DNA from: Lathyrus oleraceus
Lineage: Eukaryota; Streptophyta; Magnoliopsida; Fabales; Fabaceae
Direction: 5' to 3'
Length of the DNA stretch: 64,000 bases
Assembly (NCBI RefSeq): GCF_024323335.1
Contig: NC_066579.1
Span: 357,508,900 to 357,572,899 of the forward strand
Below, piece after piece: positions 21,541-33,165 of the stretch; position 1 is the stretch's first letter; the number at the start of each line of letters is the position of its first letter. Both the position numbers and the translations under genes were made by a program. The notes below the pieces were generated by a model. It searched no databases. It saw only the letters and a list, made by a program, of their open reading frames with translations, and was not told where the DNA came from.

Positions 21541-22785
21541 CTCGTTAAAACCTTTGTCTCTGTTTGCATGTAGAGTGAAGTTTGAGGAAGGTTGAGGATG
21601 AGCGAATGATGGAGAGATTGATGCGAGTGATTGGGAGTTTGAGGGTGCGATTGGGAGATCGAGAGAGCGTTGTGAGTTTGAGGATGCGATTGGGAGATTG
21701 AGAGAGTGTTGTGAGAGCGAGGACGATGAGGGGTGAGATAGAGAGATTCTGAGAACGAAATTTGGGAGGAAAATGACTGAGTTCTGGGACTCTCATCTGC
21801 GTCCTCACTTTTTCTTTTCGTTTTTTTATTTATTATTTGTTCTTTCTTCAATAGACCATTAAATCCCATTTAAGTGACCATTTAGTTTCCCGTACAGTTG
21901 GTCATTAACTTTGGTATATGGGTAATAGTAACATATTCATGTTTATCTCTACCAATTAATTTTTCTTTTGAAAAACCAACAGCCAGGCGACTATGGTTGT
22001 GTTTTATATTCCTCCATCATTTAGCTAAGTGGTCCAATAGCAGTAGCCCATCCCATTTTAATTAATTTGTTTTCAAAACTATCTTCAGCTAGTTCTGTTT
22101 ATATACCCAAGTTGTTATTGTAAATAATAACTAATCATAAATGGTCTAGTGGAGAGAGGGCAGTTTCATGGCCTTTAGTGGAGCGGGTTCGATACTTGGG
22201 GATAGCCAATTTTTGTGTTTATATTTGTTATGTTTATTATTTTATTTAATTTCTTTTTCTATATAGTACCTTGCTATTTATTTAAATTTTAGGTTATTAA
22301 TACCCATTTCCACACCCTTGTAAGTCGATTGCTTTTTAAGCATCGCCATCAACCTCACATAGCTTACTCTTGGGCTTTCTTACAACGAGCCAGTTCTCTT
22401 GCACTTACACTCATACATTGCATTATTTGTTGTTTGGGCCCGATTTAATTATTTCATGATTTTGAATCCTCATTTGACAAAATGTACCCCACTCCCCCGA
22501 TGTGTAATAATTTTGTACTGTTTTATTTCTTTATTTGTTTGACTGTTTAGTTAGATACTAACACAAGAATAAAATCAACTATTTCCAAAAGATCAAAAAT
22601 AATGACTCGACCCAACGTCGAGTATTTTCTCAATAAGCAAATCAATTCATTTCTCCCTCCTATTCTATTCCATTTCTTTCAAACTTTCATCAAACGCTTG
22701 ATTCAACGTCAAACCATATTTTTTAATAAAAACTCAAAAAATATTAATTCTTATTTAACGCTTTTTCAATAAATGATGGAAGTGG

Positions 22786-23270
22786 AACATGGTGTATACC
22801 GTGCACTCCTGAGACTAGGATTCGAGATGTATATCTCGCCAATCCTAGCTCTCGCCATCATCCAAATTTATCCACTTTGTTCTCTCTCAAACACTCATTC
22901 AAATTTCTCTTAAACGTCCATCAATACTTGATCTAGGGTCAAGTCATTTTCAAAACAAAACTCAAAATACCTAATTCTTATTTAACACTTTTTCAATAAA
23001 GGTGGAAATGGAACATGGTGTATACCGTGCACTCCTGAGATTAAGATTCGAGACGTATGCCTCGCCTATCTTAGCTCTCGCCATCGTCCAAATTTGTCAA
23101 TGCGGTTTCTTCAAACCCTTTCTCAATCAAATTCCAAAATACTTAATTCCTATCTTAACCTCTTTCAATAAAGATGGAAATGGAACATGGTGTATACCGT
23201 GCACTCCTGAGGCTAGGATTCGAGATGTATATCTCACTCATCCAAGTTCTCGCCATCACTCAAAATACAT
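22786..23270 (+). repeat. Degenerate threefold repeat in the C LTR
   Basis: AACATGGTGTATACCGTGCA starts at 22786, 23012 and 23184, each followed by CTCCTGAG and a motif ending TCTCGCCATC. Intervals are 226 and 172 bp. Confidence 0.85.
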
Positions 23271-23945
23271 CCAACCAGTCAAACTCTTTTTCGCCGCCGT
23301 GCGATTAATCAAAAACCTTTTTCATAAATGAAAGATATATTGTCTTAAGGTGATGCAAAACAATGTTTCGGCCACGATTGTTGAGTAGAGATAAGTGACG
23401 CTTTTCCGAATGTAGATTTATAAATCCGTTCGATGTGTGGTATGCGTCCACTCCTCATCTGTTTTGGGTAAAACAATGTTTTCGTCGATTAATACAGTAT
23501 AGCTTTCGCTAAAATCGACCAACAAACAAACATTTTTTTTACCCAGAACTACGTAAGCCTTGATTTCTCTCTTGAGATACGTAGGAGCAGGATTTATAAA
23601 TCTTGTCAGGCCCACTAATAAAAAACTTAGGTTTAGTCCTTCGTCAAAAATCCAAAAACATTCTCTTCTCATCCTTTCTTTCTTTCCCACCTAGTAATTT
23701 GAAAAGCCTAATATTTCATCTAACACTAACGCACACCATTAACCTAATGGTTCCCGTTGAGTACAACAGACGTGAGACGTGCGATGACCATATCTTATCC
23801 TTTCTTTGTCTTGGGTTTTATCGATATTTCTCCTTTCCTTTTTAGGAATAAATAAAGTTCGGTGGCGACTCTGTTCAGTCCATCATTGCGAGCGTGCGAT
23901 CGCGCTTCGCTTTGAAGTCGTATCCCCATTTTTCGAGGTGCGACA

Positions 23946-25554
23946 ATATGCTTACAACAGAGGTTGAGGGTAACGGCACCTCCTTCCCATTTTCAAGCAT
24001 AACATCATTGTAACGGTACGGGACCGCTTTATCTGACACATACGGGACAAGGCCAGCTGGCTTTATCACAAGAGTTGGCACCATCTTTCTTTTGCTGCCA
24101 TCATATTTAATGACAACAGGATCGAGAATATTGAACACGGGGGTAATAACATCAACTTCATCCTCATCACGATTTTGAAGTAACTCAATCATCCCTTGGT
24201 CTAGCATCTCTTGGATGTCCCTTCTTATCTTGCGGCATCCTCTTTCATTGACAGTGCACAGATGGCACCTATCGTAATCGTGCTCATAGTGAATGTACCC
24301 ACACAACAGCCTATGCATTTCCACCAGGGATTGCCTTATATCATTCACATAAAGGACCTTATACTTTCCAGGGCAACCCTGGACCATGTTGACAGCCGCC
24401 TTCCCATGCTCGGGCAATGGGTTCTTCTTAACATTAGGGCCTACATCCTTAAAGAATAGTATCCCACTCCTCACAAGGTCTTGCACCTTTGTCTTCAACG
24501 GAAAGCAGTTCTCCACATCATGTCCGGGAGCACCAGAATGATATACGCAATGAAGTTCAGGCTTGTACCACCATTGGGGATTGGCTGGCACAGCAGGAGG
24601 ATCACGTGGAGTTATCAACTTCCTATCAATCAAGGAAGGGTACAGTTCATCAGAAGTCATAAGAATCGGGTTAAAAGTCACCCTCTTCCTCTCATGATTG
24701 TTGGTGCTGTTGTTGTTGTTGCGAGGCTGGTAAGCCTGTTGTTGTTGACGAGATTGTTGTTGTGGTTGTTGAGCTTCTCTAAAAACAGGTGTTATATGAG
24801 CCACCTGGTGTTGGTTGATGACTGGTCAAACTTCCTTCCTCCTCACAAAGGACCTTCTTTTACTATGGGAAGAAACAGCATGAGTCTCCCATTCCTTCTT
24901 TTTGGAAAATCCTCCATACTTCTTTGCCGAAGAATCATCACGAGACAAACATCCTTCACGGACTCTCTCTTCTAGCCTCATCCCCATATTTACCATTTCG
25001 GTAAAGTCTGAGGGAGCACTAGCAATCATACGCTCATAATAGAAAGAGCTCAAAGTCTTCAAAAAGATCTTTGTCATCTCCTTCTCCTCAAATGGGGGCA
25101 CTATCTGAGCTGCCAATTCTCTCCACCTCTAGGCATACTCCTTGAAGGTTTCCTTATCTTTTTGGGACATCGCCCTCAGTTGATCTCTGTCCGGAGCCAT
25201 GTCCATGTTGTACTTGTACTTCCTTACGAAAGCCTCACCAAGGTCATTGAAAGTGCACACAGAGCCACAGTCAAGACCCATATACCATTTCAGGGCAGTG
25301 CCAGACAGGCTGTCTTGAAAATAATGGATGAGCAGTTGGTCATTGTCGGTATGCGTAGACATTTTTCTAGCATACATAACCAAATGACTGAGCGGACAAC
25401 TATTCCCCTTGTATTTTTCAAAGTCAGGGACCTTGAACTTCATCGGAATCTTTACATTTGGGACCAAACAGAGCTCAAAGGCGCTCTTCCCAAATAAGTC
25501 CTTCCCTCAAAGGGCCTTCATTTCCTTCCTCAAGTCAGAGAATTGGTCTCTCAT
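23946..25554 (-). pseudogene. Ogre gag, 3' part (element D)
   Basis: One minus-strand frame with two nonsense codons: TAG at 25129-25131 (YA*RW, usually a Gln codon) and TGA at 24826-24828. It includes the capsid block KVPDFEKYKGNSCPLSHL, HYFQDSLSGTALKWYMGLD, a Gln-rich linker, the DELYPSLIDRKLITPRD block and the knuckle-like CVYHSGAPGHDVENCFPLK. Truncated at 23946, before protease, by the LTR end of C. The upstream part of the gene lies beyond E at 33166-33585. Confidence 0.9.
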
Positions 25555-26654
25555 TGAAGTTCTGGTATCAGATATAAGATGTCGAAGGTAATGTCATGAC
25601 ACTGATATCTGGTAATAAACAATGGATAATTAAACAGAATTGAAAAGAAATCACACAAGCAATTGTTAACCCAGTTCGGTGCAACTCACCTACGTCTGGG
25701 GGCTACCAAGCCAGGAAGGAAATTCACTATAATAGAATTAGTTCAAAGACTATCTGTACACTTCACCAAGTTACAGTCTTTCTCACCTAATCTCTACCCG
25801 TGCAATTTCTACCTAAGCACTCTAAGATATGAGAACCCACTCACTTCCCTTACAATCACAAACCCGTGATCTTAAACAACAATCCCTTGTGAAAAGAAAA
25901 TACTTTTCAATTACAAACTCTTGATTTTACTTCACAGTTTCAATCAAGAAGACACACTCTTGATCTTGCTTCAAAGCTTTGATCAAGAAGACAAATCAGT
26001 CCAATTCAATCATCAATGGATGACTTGAATGACCTACAGACACAAACCCTAGCTCTCTCTCTAAATTTCGCTCAGTCTTGGTTGTGTGTACAAACAGGTT
26101 TTCTGAGTCCCCTTTTATAGAAACATTGGACATCTTGAAAACCCTAAATCTATTTTCCAATCAAATCTTTTTATAACAACTGTATAGATCTCCCTGGAAA
26201 ATAAGTAAATTTGGTTGAAATCCCTGAAAGAATGTGCCAGCTAGCCATATCTTCAATCAACCAATGATTGCCATTAATTGTGCAATCACAAAACACTAGA
26301 CATTCATACTGAATGTTCTGTGTACAGGATGTCATGACATCGGGTCTGACATCTGGAAAAATCCTGCATAATCCATATTTCTTTTTATAGCAGGTACAAC
26401 CATATCAGATATCATGACATTATGTATGTCATCTGAAACAATCCTGCATGAACATGCCTTCCATTTAAGCTCCAGCAGGTACAACTAATATCAGAAGCCT
26501 TGTCATTGTATATGGCATTCTGAAATAATCTTGCTTGCACATGTTTTTTTAACTCCAGCAGGTACATAGGATATCTTATGTTAAGACATCACACATGACA
26601 TCTTGTGAACACTCATTGTTTTACCAAAATTGCTGCCAACACTTAGAATCAAAA
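25555..26654 (-). repeat. 3' LTR of copia element E
   Basis: 1100 bp. On the minus strand it should start TGTTGATTCTAAG, but here the second base is changed (TTTTGATTC). It contains several repeats of about 75-80 bp between 26320 and 26580 and the palindrome ATGTCATGACAT. Confidence 0.92.
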
Positions 26655-26669
26655 AACTCCCCCTTTGGC
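26655..26669 (-). promoter_or_regulatory. Polypurine tract of E
   Basis: Minus-strand GCCAAAGGGGGAGTT directly before the 3' LTR, the usual copia form. GGGGGAG boxes recur at about 26816, 26922 and 27080. Confidence 0.8.
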
Positions 26670-27412
26670 AAATTTTGGCTAAAATATATATCTGTCCTTT
26701 TTGTTCACAAGGCAAACTATCAGTAGTTTAAACCACATAACTGTAGTTTAATCAGCAGCAGAAGCAAAACAATTACTAGCTATGGCTACTAGTAATACAC
26801 ATATGCACAAGGGTACTTCTCCTCCCCCTCAATCTGTGTAACAATCAACAGAATTACTAGTTATAGATGCAACTAGTAAGACACACAAATGCACAATGCA
26901 CAAGGGTACTTCTTCTCCCCCTAAATCTGTGCATTCACCAAAAAACAGCTACTGTAACTCCAGCACCTGTACCAGCCAGAATGTCACACCGATATCTGCT
27001 ATAACATCAACACCTGTGCACCTCTTTCAATAATAGTTGTCCTTCTGATCAGCCACATACAACTTCCATATCAAGCACTTCTCCCCCTTTTTAGTCAAAA
27101 TTGACCAAAGGTGACCAATCAGACAAAATAAATGTCTGTTAGCCTAGCAAAGAAAGTTAAAACAGATGTTATAACATTAAGCATGTTAGAACAGAATATT
27201 CAGGAAGTACACAACATCATTAAACACAACTGTGATAGCTGGAATAATGAACAAATCCAAGGAACTCATTAAGAGCCCTAAATATTACATAACAGGCATC
27301 AAGAGGACTGCCACAAAATACAAAAACAAAAAAAACCAATCAAGACAACAACCTTCGAAACAGCAACCCAGCTTCCACCATACCTCCCAGTCTTCAATAC
27401 AGGCAGGAACCA
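26670..27412 (-). other. 3' UTR of element E
   Basis: Non-coding. It holds a duplicated segment of about 105 bp (about 26760-26935), each copy with ACTAGTAA, GCACAAGGGTACTTCT and a pyrimidine/purine block like the polypurine tract. Confidence 0.65.
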
Positions 27413-29188
27413 TTAATCAGAAGAAGAAGTATCTCCTTCACCTTCATCTTCATCTTCAGCTACACCTTTAGAGTCTTCCAAGCTTCCAGAGTTGCCACTG
27501 GATTGGGTTTTAGGTCTTGCATTTGAATCCTTATCAGCCTTTTCTGTGTCTTCCCTTTCCAGGCTGCAGATGAGAACTTCTAAAGCTTGTTTTCTGGCCT
27601 TGGCCACCCTTATACCATTGTCCAATTCTTTGTAGGTCTCTTTTAGTTGGTCAATCAGGCTTCCTTTAGATGCAGACTCCCTTCTGGCAGATGTCATGAC
27701 ATCATTGACATGACTTCCCTCAAACAGCTTGTAATGGATGGACAGAGGGGATTTTCTCCTGCTTGGGATGTCACTTGTGCTCAGAATCCCTGGTTGTTGG
27801 CTTAGGATAATGCCACAAATAAGGGAGGGGAAGGAAATGGGTAACTTCACAGCATTTGTAGAAGCGTGTCTAATGGTTTGTTCAAATATGAACTTGCCAA
27901 AATCATAGTTAACCCTTGTTCCAATAACATGAATGATTCTTCCAAGATTGATGGAGATAGTAGAGGCATGATTAGTAGGAATCCAAATAGCTGAGCCAAT
28001 CTTGTGCAAGATGGCATATTTAACACTGAGTTTTCCAGCTGATAAGTGATTTCTACTAGGCCATTCCTTAACTTGGCTAGCTGTGATAGCCCTACAGACC
28101 TCATTATCTGTGGTTTCTAGGTCTACTCCTCCATCCATTCCTCTTCCTAGGAACTTGTTGATGACACTTGGTGAGAATTTTACACATTTTCCTCTTACAA
28201 ATACCTTGCAAAACTCCCTGCTGTTCTTATCATGAATATCCTCAGGGATATTAACAATAAACTCTTTAACCAGCCCCTCATAGCATTGGGGTAGAGTTAC
28301 CACAGTCTTTATGAGTCCAGCATTTTTGATCAGATCAATAACCTCCTTTACCTCTACAGCTTCTTGTCCAAGTTCTCTTTCAATGGCTACTCTTCTCTGA
28401 ATGACATATTTCCACTTTGCTGCTCCATCTTCCAAATGAAAGGAGATATTGTCTAGATGGACAGCAGCAGCCTTGCCAGGAGATTTCTGAACAACCTGCC
28501 TTTTTGCAGGGGAGATGTCTGGGACATCGTCTTTAACATCCTCCTCAGAATCAGAGCTGTGTCTTTCTTTTCTTTTTCCAACCTCAACCTTGCTCCAGGG
28601 TTTTGAGGGTCCTACTCCTACAGTCTATTTCACTCTAGCAGCTCTCATTTTAGCCATGCTTTTTCCTTTCTTAGTTCTCAGTTTCTCAGCTATGCTAGGT
28701 TTAACCAGATGAACCAAAGGATCATCTTCTCCTTCAGTGCTTTCTTCCTCCATATCAATAATATTTTCTTGAGACACATTTTGTTTCTTGCTAGGTAGGG
28801 TTTTAACTAGAGAGCAAAGCCCTTCAGCAACCACCTCTTTTTCTGATCTAGATGAATCATCATCTTTATCAGCATGGGGTTCTCTCTCAGGAGAGGGTTC
28901 CCTTCTGGACAGAGGGGTAGAGACCCCTTCAACTTTATGTCCTTCACTCAGTATTCTAGTAACCAGTCTCCTTATAGCGCGATCAGTGCAATACATGTCT
29001 TTAGGAAGAGAGGAGTTACCAGAGGTATTACCTTGCTTATCTCCAGCATTGGAGGAGGTACCTGTGGTGTCGCCCGATATCATGCACAGAGGAGTGACGT
29101 CCATTATGTCTTCATCTACAAACTCCATGGATGAAGTCTTTGCATGTTGGGAGGGTTTGGAACCAGATGACGATGGATGTTGAGACAT
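27413..29188 (-). pseudogene. Envelope-like ORF of element E
   Basis: Protein of the type found downstream of pol in SIRE/Maximus elements, called envelope-like in the literature though its role is unproven. It starts MSQHPSSSGS at 29188. A Ser/Glu-rich, charged N-terminal region follows to about 28630. Then TAG at 28625-28627 splits the frame, which resumes through the conserved core KWKYVIQRRVAIERELG, VRGKCVKFSPSVINKFLGR, KLSVKYAILHKIG and FPSLICGIILSQ, and ends in an acidic tail (SSSD). No membrane segment stands out. Codons 5' of MSQHP are also open and fuse it to the RNase H tail upstream. Confidence 0.85.
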
Positions 29189-30829
29189 GTTAAAGGACTT
29201 TTGAGAAAGGTTTCTTTGCCCTAGCTGAGCTTTTCTTAGAAGTTGAATGGAAATGGCAGTTGCTGAGTTTAGGTAGCGTGTGCTAAGGGAATAGATACTG
29301 TTTTCAAAGCTAGGGAATGATTTATCATTAATGTGGCTCTTTCTTTTAAAAGGGAAGACATTATTTTTATTTATTTTATTTTTTATTTTTAATTTCCATA
29401 ATTTCTCAAGAGTCCAAATCCCTAATTTCCCTTCCTCATATTCAATTTTACCCAAATTCCTTGCAAGCTCGTCTGCTAGTTCTAGTCCAACCTCTTGACT
29501 TCTGAATTTGTCTTTCACACATTTCCTAATGGAGTGACAATAGCTAGAATAGTATTTTATCCATCTGTGTTGAATCTGATTTTTGGACCTGGCTTCAGCA
29601 TTCAGGAAGTCACAGTACAATGTTATGGCATCATGTGTAACATTGTCTGTAAAAAGTAATAGGTTCATCCAACCCAGTTGAGCCCAACTACTATCATCTT
29701 CTATATCTTTCACAGGTGTCACCCAAATCTTCTCCATATCGTCCTTGGCCTTTTTGCACAGAGTCCTTTGTGGCTTAGTCCCAACAGTTCCATTCTCCCT
29801 GTGACTGGTCAAATGTCCACCTGTTTGGTCTACCCTCTCAGTTTTTTGAGCCATCATATCCTTTTCTCCTCTGGTCTTCTGGTGTGACATCTTTGTGTGA
29901 CATTTTCCCCAGCCTTGTTTTTCATCACTCTTGAGGGCATCTGTACTCACCCAATACTTTAAGGGACAATCCAATTGAGAGCTCCATATGTAGCAATTAT
30001 CTTTGGTCCTGATTCCTCTCATAATTACTTCACTCTTTATGTCAAGGATTTGACATTCAGTTTTGGTGAAGTTAACATTCAGACCTTGATCACATAGTTG
30101 GCTAATGCTTATGAGGTTTGCAGTTAGTCCTTTGACTAGTAGAACCTTGTCAAGTCTAGGTACTCCAAGGCAATCAAGTTTACCTGTTCCCTTGATTTCA
30201 CCTTTTTCTCCATCTCCAAAGGTTACATGACTTATAGTATGTTGATGCAGATCAGTTAGCAGGTCTTGGTTTCCAGTCATGTGTCTGGAACATCCACTGC
30301 CAAAGTACCATTCTTCTTTGGCTGAGATTCTGAGGGGACTGTGAGCTATCAGACTTGTGACATTAGTCTTAGGGACCCATTGCTTTTTGATGATAGGCAT
30401 GTGATGTTTGGGTCTGAATTGATGGTGATCCTGATGATGAGCAAACCTAGGATAGCCATATAGTTTATAGCAGAATGGCTTTAGATGACCAAATTTCCCA
30501 CAGTAATGGCATCTCCATCTTTGGTGTTTTCCTTTCAACTGTTTTCTCCTTTGGTGCTGTGACATATTATGTGACATCACAGTTTTTTGAATGCACTTAA
30601 GTTTGGCTTGAGGTTTGACACTAGTGTCACTACTCCCAGGTTTTGAGTTATTATACCCAATGCTAGATTTGTCTCCTGTTATTTGTCCAATTTGAAGGAT
30701 CTTATCTAAGGAGTCAGACCCATTGCTTAACATTCTTACATACTTGGTCATCTCTTCTAATTTAGAATTTTGAAACATGACTTCAGTCTTCAATTTTTGA
30801 GATGATTTTTGCATGGTATGCCTTCTCAC
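29189..30829 (-). pseudogene. Element E gag end, protease and RNase H tail fused in one frame
   Basis: Open frame continuing into the envelope-like ORF without a stop until 28625. It has a gag/nucleocapsid part with a CHYCGKFGHLKPFCY knuckle, then a copia protease with the usual WYLDSGCSRHMTG changed to WYFGSGCSRHMTG: the catalytic Asp is Gly (codon 30299-30301). It keeps the usual LLVKGLTANLISISQLCD stretch. After about 60 unrelated-looking codons containing KMSHQK, a trace of the integrase start, it passes to a degenerate C-terminal RNase H (about 29700-29400, TLYCDFLNA, LADELARNLGKIEYEEGKLG). All of integrase core and RT is gone, yet the frame stays open across the joins. Confidence 0.82.
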
Positions 30830-31998
30830 TTTCCAGCTGTGCTATCTTCTGATTTTCAGCTTGTGGATTTTTGTCTAGCTTGGTATTCAGAACCACTGCT
30901 TCTGTTTGTAACTTGGAGATGGTTTCCAAGTATTCTATCTTCTCGTTCTCAAGTTTAGTAATTTCCTTCTTCTGGCTATCAACTTGTTTGGACAACTCTA
31001 CACTTTTGTGACACAACTTTCTGTAGGTAGATGCCAATTCTTCAAAGGTTACTTCACCATCACTTGAGTCTTCATCAGATTCCCATCTTCCTGTCAAAGC
31101 AGTCACAAGATTTGCATCCTCCTCTGTATCACTCTCATCTGGCCAGGTGGCAGCAAGACTCATTTTCTGCTTCTTGAGGTAGGTACCACATTCTATTCTA
31201 ATGTGTCCATACCCATAACATTCATAGCACTTTACTTTTTTTCCTTCTTTGGGCTTTTCTTCTGACCTTACTCTTCTTCCATTGCTGATGTCAGATGAGA
31301 TGTTTTTGACATTTGCCTTGGATCTGACATCCATTTTCTTTAACAATCTGTTGAATTGCTTTCCCAACATAGCTACTTCATTGACAAGATCTTCATTACC
31401 CTCCTGACTCTTGTCCTCTTCTGTGTTTGACATGAAGGCAATGCTCTTTGTTTTCCTTTCAACACCATCATTCAACCCTAACTCAAAGGTTTGGAGGGAA
31501 CCAATTAGCTCATCTACCCTCATGTTGGAGATGTCTTGAGATTCTTCTATTGCAGTTACCTTCATAGCAAATCTCTTGGGGAGTGACCTGAGAATTTTTC
31601 TTACCAGTTTTTCAACTGTCATCTTTTCTCCCAGGGCTCCTGAGGCATTAGCAATTTCAAGGATACTCATGTGAAATTCATGAATATTCTCTTCTTATTT
31701 CACAATTGTTTACCAATCTGAAGATGTTCTTGTCCACTCCATTGAAGATGGCATTCAAAGCTTTAGAATTCCCAAGGGCTAGGTCATCCTCCTCCTTGGA
31801 CCATTGTTCTTCAGGCTTTTTCTCAGTAGTGGCTTCTCCTTCTTTAGTAACAACAGGATGCACCCAGCCTGTCAAGACAGCTTTCCACACCTTGTTATCA
31901 AGGGATTTTAAAAAGGCAACCATTCTTGGTTTTCAATAGTCATAGTTAGAACCATCCAAAATTGGTGGCCTATGAACAGATCCTCCATCCCTCTCCAT
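30783..31998 (-). pseudogene. Element E gag
   Basis: Starts MERDGGSVHRPPILDG at 31998, the usual start of SIRE-type gag. TGA at 31933-31935 replaces a Trp codon. The frame is open again to 31678 (GNSKALNAIFNGVDKNIFRL), then a short deletion leads to MSILEIANASGALGEKM (31670). The rest includes the VRKILRSLPKRF and ELIGSLQTFELGL blocks, the knuckle CYECYGYGHIRIEC and a coiled-coil-like Lys/Glu-rich end. It ends at 30783, where the next frame (from 30829) overlaps, so a frameshift separates it from protease. Confidence 0.88.
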
Positions 31999-32048
31999 TG
32001 TACCAAAAAGTATTCTCCCTAGATCTCACCCAGAGCCAGAGCAGGATG

Positions 32049-32063
32049 CCTGCTCTCATACCA
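32049..32063 (-). promoter_or_regulatory. Primer-binding site of E (initiator tRNA-Met)
   Basis: Minus-strand TGGTATGAGAGCAGG, two bases inside the 5' LTR. Close to the plant initiator-Met complement TGGTATCAGAGCCAGG. Confidence 0.85.
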
Positions 32064-32065
32064 AT

Positions 32066-33165
32066 TGAAATTCTGGTATCAGATATAAGATGTCGAAGGT
32101 AATGTCACGACACTGATATCTGGTTATAAACAATGGATAATTAAACAGAATTGAAAAGCAAATCACACAAGCAATTGTTAACCCAATTCGGTGCAACTCA
32201 CCTACGTCTGGGGGCTACCAAGCCAGGAAGGAAATTCACTATAATAGAATTAGTTCAAAGACTATCCGTACACTTCACCAAGTTACAGTCTTTCTCACCT
32301 AATCTCTACCCGTGCAATTTCTACCTAAGCACTCTTAGATATGAGAACCCACTCACTTCCCTTACAATCACAAACCCGTGATCTTAAACAACAATCCCTT
32401 GTGAAAAGAAAATACTTTTCAATTATAAACTCTTGATTTTACTTTACAGTTTCAATCAAGAAGACACACTCTTGATCTTGCTTTAAAACTTTGATCAAGA
32501 AGACAAATCAGTCCAATTCAATCATCAATGGATGACTTGAATGACCTACAGACACAAACCCTAGCTCTCTCTCTAAATTTCGCTCAGTCTTGGTTGTGTG
32601 TACAAACAGGTTTTCTGAGTCCCCTTTTATAGAAACATTGGACATCTTGAAAACCCTAAATCTATTTTCCAATCAAATCTTTTTATAACAGCTGTATAGA
32701 TCTCCCTGGAAAATAAGTAAATTTGGTTGAAATCCCTGAAAGAATGCGCCAGCTAGCCATATCTTCAATCAACCAATGATTGCCATTAATTGTGCAATCA
32801 CAAAACACCAGACATTCATACTGAATGTTCTGTGTACAGGATGTCATGACATCGAGTCTGACATCTGGAAAAATCCTGCATAATCCATATTTCTTTTTAT
32901 AGCAGGTACAGCCATATCAGATATCATGACATTGTGTATGTCATCTGAAACAATCCTGCATGAACATGCCTTCCATTTAAGCTCCAGCAGGTACAACTAA
33001 TATCAGAAGCCTTGTCATTGTATATGGCATTTTGAAACAATCCTGCTTGCACATGTTTTTTAACTCCAACAGGTACATAGGATATCTTATGTTAAGACAT
33101 CACATATGACATCTTGTGAACACTCTTTGTTTTACCAAAATTGCTGCCAACACTTAGAATCAACA
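32066..33165 (-). repeat. 5' LTR of copia element E
   Basis: 1100 bp, same length as the other LTR and differing at only a few positions in my reading. Minus-strand start TGTTGATTCTAAG is intact. Flanked by TSD ctcat at 33166-33170. Confidence 0.93.

Larger units (their letters stand above)
10106..23945 (+). mobile_element. Ogre-type element C, 5'-truncated, with 5.5-kb LTR
   Basis: Gag remnant and protease, a short intron, RT-RH-aRNH-INT in one frame, a 3' UTR with hairpins and a palindromic minisatellite, a purine tract, then an LTR beginning TGTCATACCCCG at 18473 and ending GGTGCGACA at 23945. The next base lies inside gag of the opposite-strand element D, so C probably inserted into D and later lost its 5' part. 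Confidence 0.82.
18473..23945 (+). repeat. 3' LTR of element C (5.5 kb)
   Basis: Begins TGTCATACCCCGATTTTGG and ends GAGGTGCGACA. Near the end are AATAAATAAA (about 23847) and a PBS-like TGGCGACTCTG at 23863-23873, features shared by the other Ogre LTRs here. The block 22317-22384 is the reverse complement of 44159-44226 in LTR G with few changes, tying the two LTRs together. The LTR includes a cluster of host-gene fragments (19404-20296). Its length is unusual and may include a secondary insertion, although no borders for one are visible. Confidence 0.65.
25555..33165 (-). mobile_element. Non-autonomous SIRE/Maximus-like Ty1/copia element E (complete)
   Basis: Two 1100-bp LTRs in the same orientation (25555-26654, 32066-33165), target-site duplication ctcat at 25550-25554 and 33166-33170, an initiator-Met PBS and a purine tract. 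Inside are partial gag, protease, the tail of RNase H and a two-part envelope-like ORF. Integrase and reverse transcriptase are missing. The LTRs differ at few positions, so the deleted form probably transposed recently using enzymes supplied by another copy. It interrupts gag of D. Confidence 0.93.

Noticed and set aside
21489..21869. 126-codon minus-strand ORF with SQSHPQT repeats
   Set aside because: No recognisable family; low-complexity repeat in an LTR leader-like region; no start context or homolog in LTR G.
23946..23950. ATATG follows the C LTR end and also flanks LTR G (46482-46486)
   Set aside because: Orientation is wrong for one element's target duplication (G would need CATAT); best read as coincidence.
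27232..27471. 79-codon ORF in the 3' UTR of E
   Set aside because: Antisense to the end of the envelope-like ORF and rich in simple repeats.
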